From assembly GCA_020849665.1 (NCBI GenBank), contig JADLFX010000095.1, positions 1 through 47,862 on the forward strand: a stretch of 47,862 nt of DNA. The letters are read 5' to 3'. The position numbers and the translations under genes are program-made. The stretch comes from Planctomycetota bacterium (GTDB taxonomy: Bacteria; Planctomycetota; UBA1135; UBA2386). The notes under the pieces are model-generated. The model was not told the origin of the DNA and did no database searches. It was given only the letters and a program-made list of their open reading frames with translations. Below, piece by piece: positions 46,836 to 47,862 of this stretch (position 1 is the first letter of the stretch; each line of letters begins with the position of its first letter).

Positions 46836-47862
46836 ATGTCCCTCCGCACCATCTCCCTGGCCCTTCTCCTGCCGGCCCTCGCCCACGCTCAGGGCGTCGA
46901 GGGCGGTGACATCCTGGTGTCCGACTACGCCGTGAACGGCGTGTTCCGCATCGACCACGCCGGCACCGTGACCACGCTGCACGCGGGCGCGCCGCTGACC
47001 TCGGCCTCCGGGCTCGCGGTGAACGGCGCCCTCGACGTGTTCATCGCCAACTACAACAACGGCACCATCTACCGGATCCCGCGCGGCGGCGCGATCGCGC
47101 CGTTCGCCAGCGGCATCAGCGGCCCGATCCGCCTGGCGGTGGACCATGACGGCACGCTGCTGGTCACGTCGCTGGCGCAGAAGGCCCTGCTGCGCGTGGA
47201 CGGCACCGGTCAGAGCACGCCGATCGCGTCCGGCGCGCCGTTCGTGCGGCCGTTCGGCATCGCCGTGGACGTAGACGGCTCGTACCTGGTCGCCGACGAC
47301 GGCGCCGGCGGCGGCGCCAACGCCCCGGCGCTCTACCGCGTGTCGCGCGGTGGACAGGTGACCCCCATCTGGCAGGGCGCGCCGTTCCGGCTGCCCCAGG
47401 GCGTGGCGCTGCTGCCCGACGGCGACTTCGCGGTGAGCGACGGGCTGGTCGACTGCGTGTTCCGCGTGCCGCGCGCGGGCGGTGCGCCCACCATCGTGGT
47501 GGTGACGCCGGCCATCGACAACCCGGACGCGCTGTGCGAGGACTTCGAGGGCCGCGTCCTGGTGGCCGAGTCGAGCGCCGCCGGCAACCGCGTCGACCTC
47601 GTGGATCGCGGCGGCGGCGTGCAGACCGTCGCCTCCGGCCTGCCGTTCCGCAACCTGGAGGTCGTGGCGCGGGCCCCGCGTCTGAGCGGCCCGGCGACCA
47701 TCGGCGTGGGCCAGACCGCGAACTTCGCCCTGCGCTTCGCCGGCGAGGGCGTGACCCCGTACGCGATGTGGGCCACCCTCAGCGTGTTCCCAGGGCTGCC
47801 CTTCCCCGCCCCCGACACGCGCGCGATCTTCGGCAACGCCGACGTCCTGCTCGGCGCCACGA
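46836..47862 (+). CDS. Secreted NHL/SMP-30-like beta-propeller protein, cut by the window end
   Basis: 342 codons are present with no stop before the edge. A signal peptide (MSLRTISLALLLPALAHAQ) is followed by repeated propeller blades with G-x-L/F-Y-R-I/V cores: GDILVSDYAVNGVFRID, LDVFIANYNNGTIYRIP, GTLLVTSLAQKALLRVD, GSYLVADD...ALYRVS, GDFAVSDGLVDCVFRVP and GRVLVAESSAAGNRVDLVD. After about residue 280 the sequence changes to a beta-rich region starting GPATIGVGQTANFALRF, probably a C-terminal domain that continues outside the window. The role is unknown; such secreted propellers bind ligands or act as lactonases. The ATG is preceded by no clear Shine-Dalgarno. Confidence 0.8.
   Translation, partial: MSLRTISLALLLPALAHAQGVEGGDILVSDYAVNGVFRIDHAGTVTTLHAGAPLTSASGLAVNGALDVFIANYNNGTIYRIPRGGAIAPFASGISGPIRLAVDHDGTLLVTSLAQKALLRVDGTGQSTPIASGAPFVRPFGIAVDVDGSYLVADDGAGGGANAPALYRVSRGGQVTPIWQGAPFRLPQGVALLPDGDFAVSDGLVDCVFRVPRAGGAPTIVVVTPAIDNPDALCEDFEGRVLVAESSAAGNRVDLVDRGGGVQTVASGLPFRNLEVVARAPRLSGPATIGVGQTANFALRFAGEGVTPYAMWATLSVFPGLPFPAPDTRAIFGNADVLLGAT

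Noticed and set aside
1..47862. CRISPR array, prophage or integrated plasmid
   Set aside because: No spaced direct repeats, integrase, transposase, attachment-site duplication or compositional break was seen anywhere in the window.

Overview
This is a gene-dense, very GC-rich stretch of a Gram-negative-type bacterial chromosome. It holds about 32 protein genes and one tRNA; the gene at each end is cut by the window edge. I see no insertion sequence, phage gene or CRISPR array. The probable host is a member of the Planctomycetota. The grounds are several secreted proteins with signal peptides ending in AQ, Pro/Ser/Arg-rich tails, a MoxR/DUF58/vWA/TPR cluster, a eukaryote-like (type 2) isoleucyl-tRNA synthetase and a cysteine-poor Trm112 protein. 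This is inference only; no marker gene for the phylum was identified with certainty.

Layout. 1-2225: end of a universal stress protein, a secreted glutathione peroxidase-thioredoxin fusion and an SGNH hydrolase. 2320-6381: a surface-glycan or glycolipid-type cluster (family 2 glycosyltransferase, FAD oxidoreductase, two SAM methyltransferases). 6422-12398, minus strand: the translation operon rpsB-tsf-pyrH-frr, running on through tRNA-Lys(UUU) into a Trm112-like gene and a PpiD/SurA-like gene. 12702-18545: a diguanylate cyclase, a secreted multidomain protein, a low-complexity membrane protein and a MoxR ATPase. 18562-20763: a CAP-domain secreted protein on the opposite strand. 20914-32208: DUF58, a BatA-like protein, a 2735-residue vWA-TPR protein and RsmE, overlapping stop-to-start. 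32202-33497: a DinB-superfamily gene and a KDPG-aldolase-like gene. 33656-35252: a PHP-domain lipoprotein and a small predicted selenoprotein. 35359-41372: an unknown gene, an outer-membrane-protein gene, an acetyltransferase and ileS. 41547-47862: a hybrid histidine kinase, a Na+/H+-type antiporter, DNA polymerase IV and a truncated secreted beta-propeller.

The most striking observation is at 34782-35252 (minus). A 39-codon lipoprotein leader and a 108-codon ORF are in the same frame and are separated only by TGA-ACT-TGA. Immediately downstream lies a perfect 11-bp hairpin with a GG-starting apical loop, at the spacing expected of a bacterial SECIS element. Read through as selenocysteine, the product is a 156-residue lipoprotein with a heavy-metal-associated (HMA)-like fold. 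Its Sec-Thr-Sec motif sits exactly where HMA domains carry GMTC. A second system worth attention is the enlarged MoxR/vWA cluster with its giant vWA-TPR protein. Gene control seems to combine Shine-Dalgarno-led genes inside operons with leaderless or near-leaderless first genes, which have TAnnnT hexamers a few bases before the start codon.
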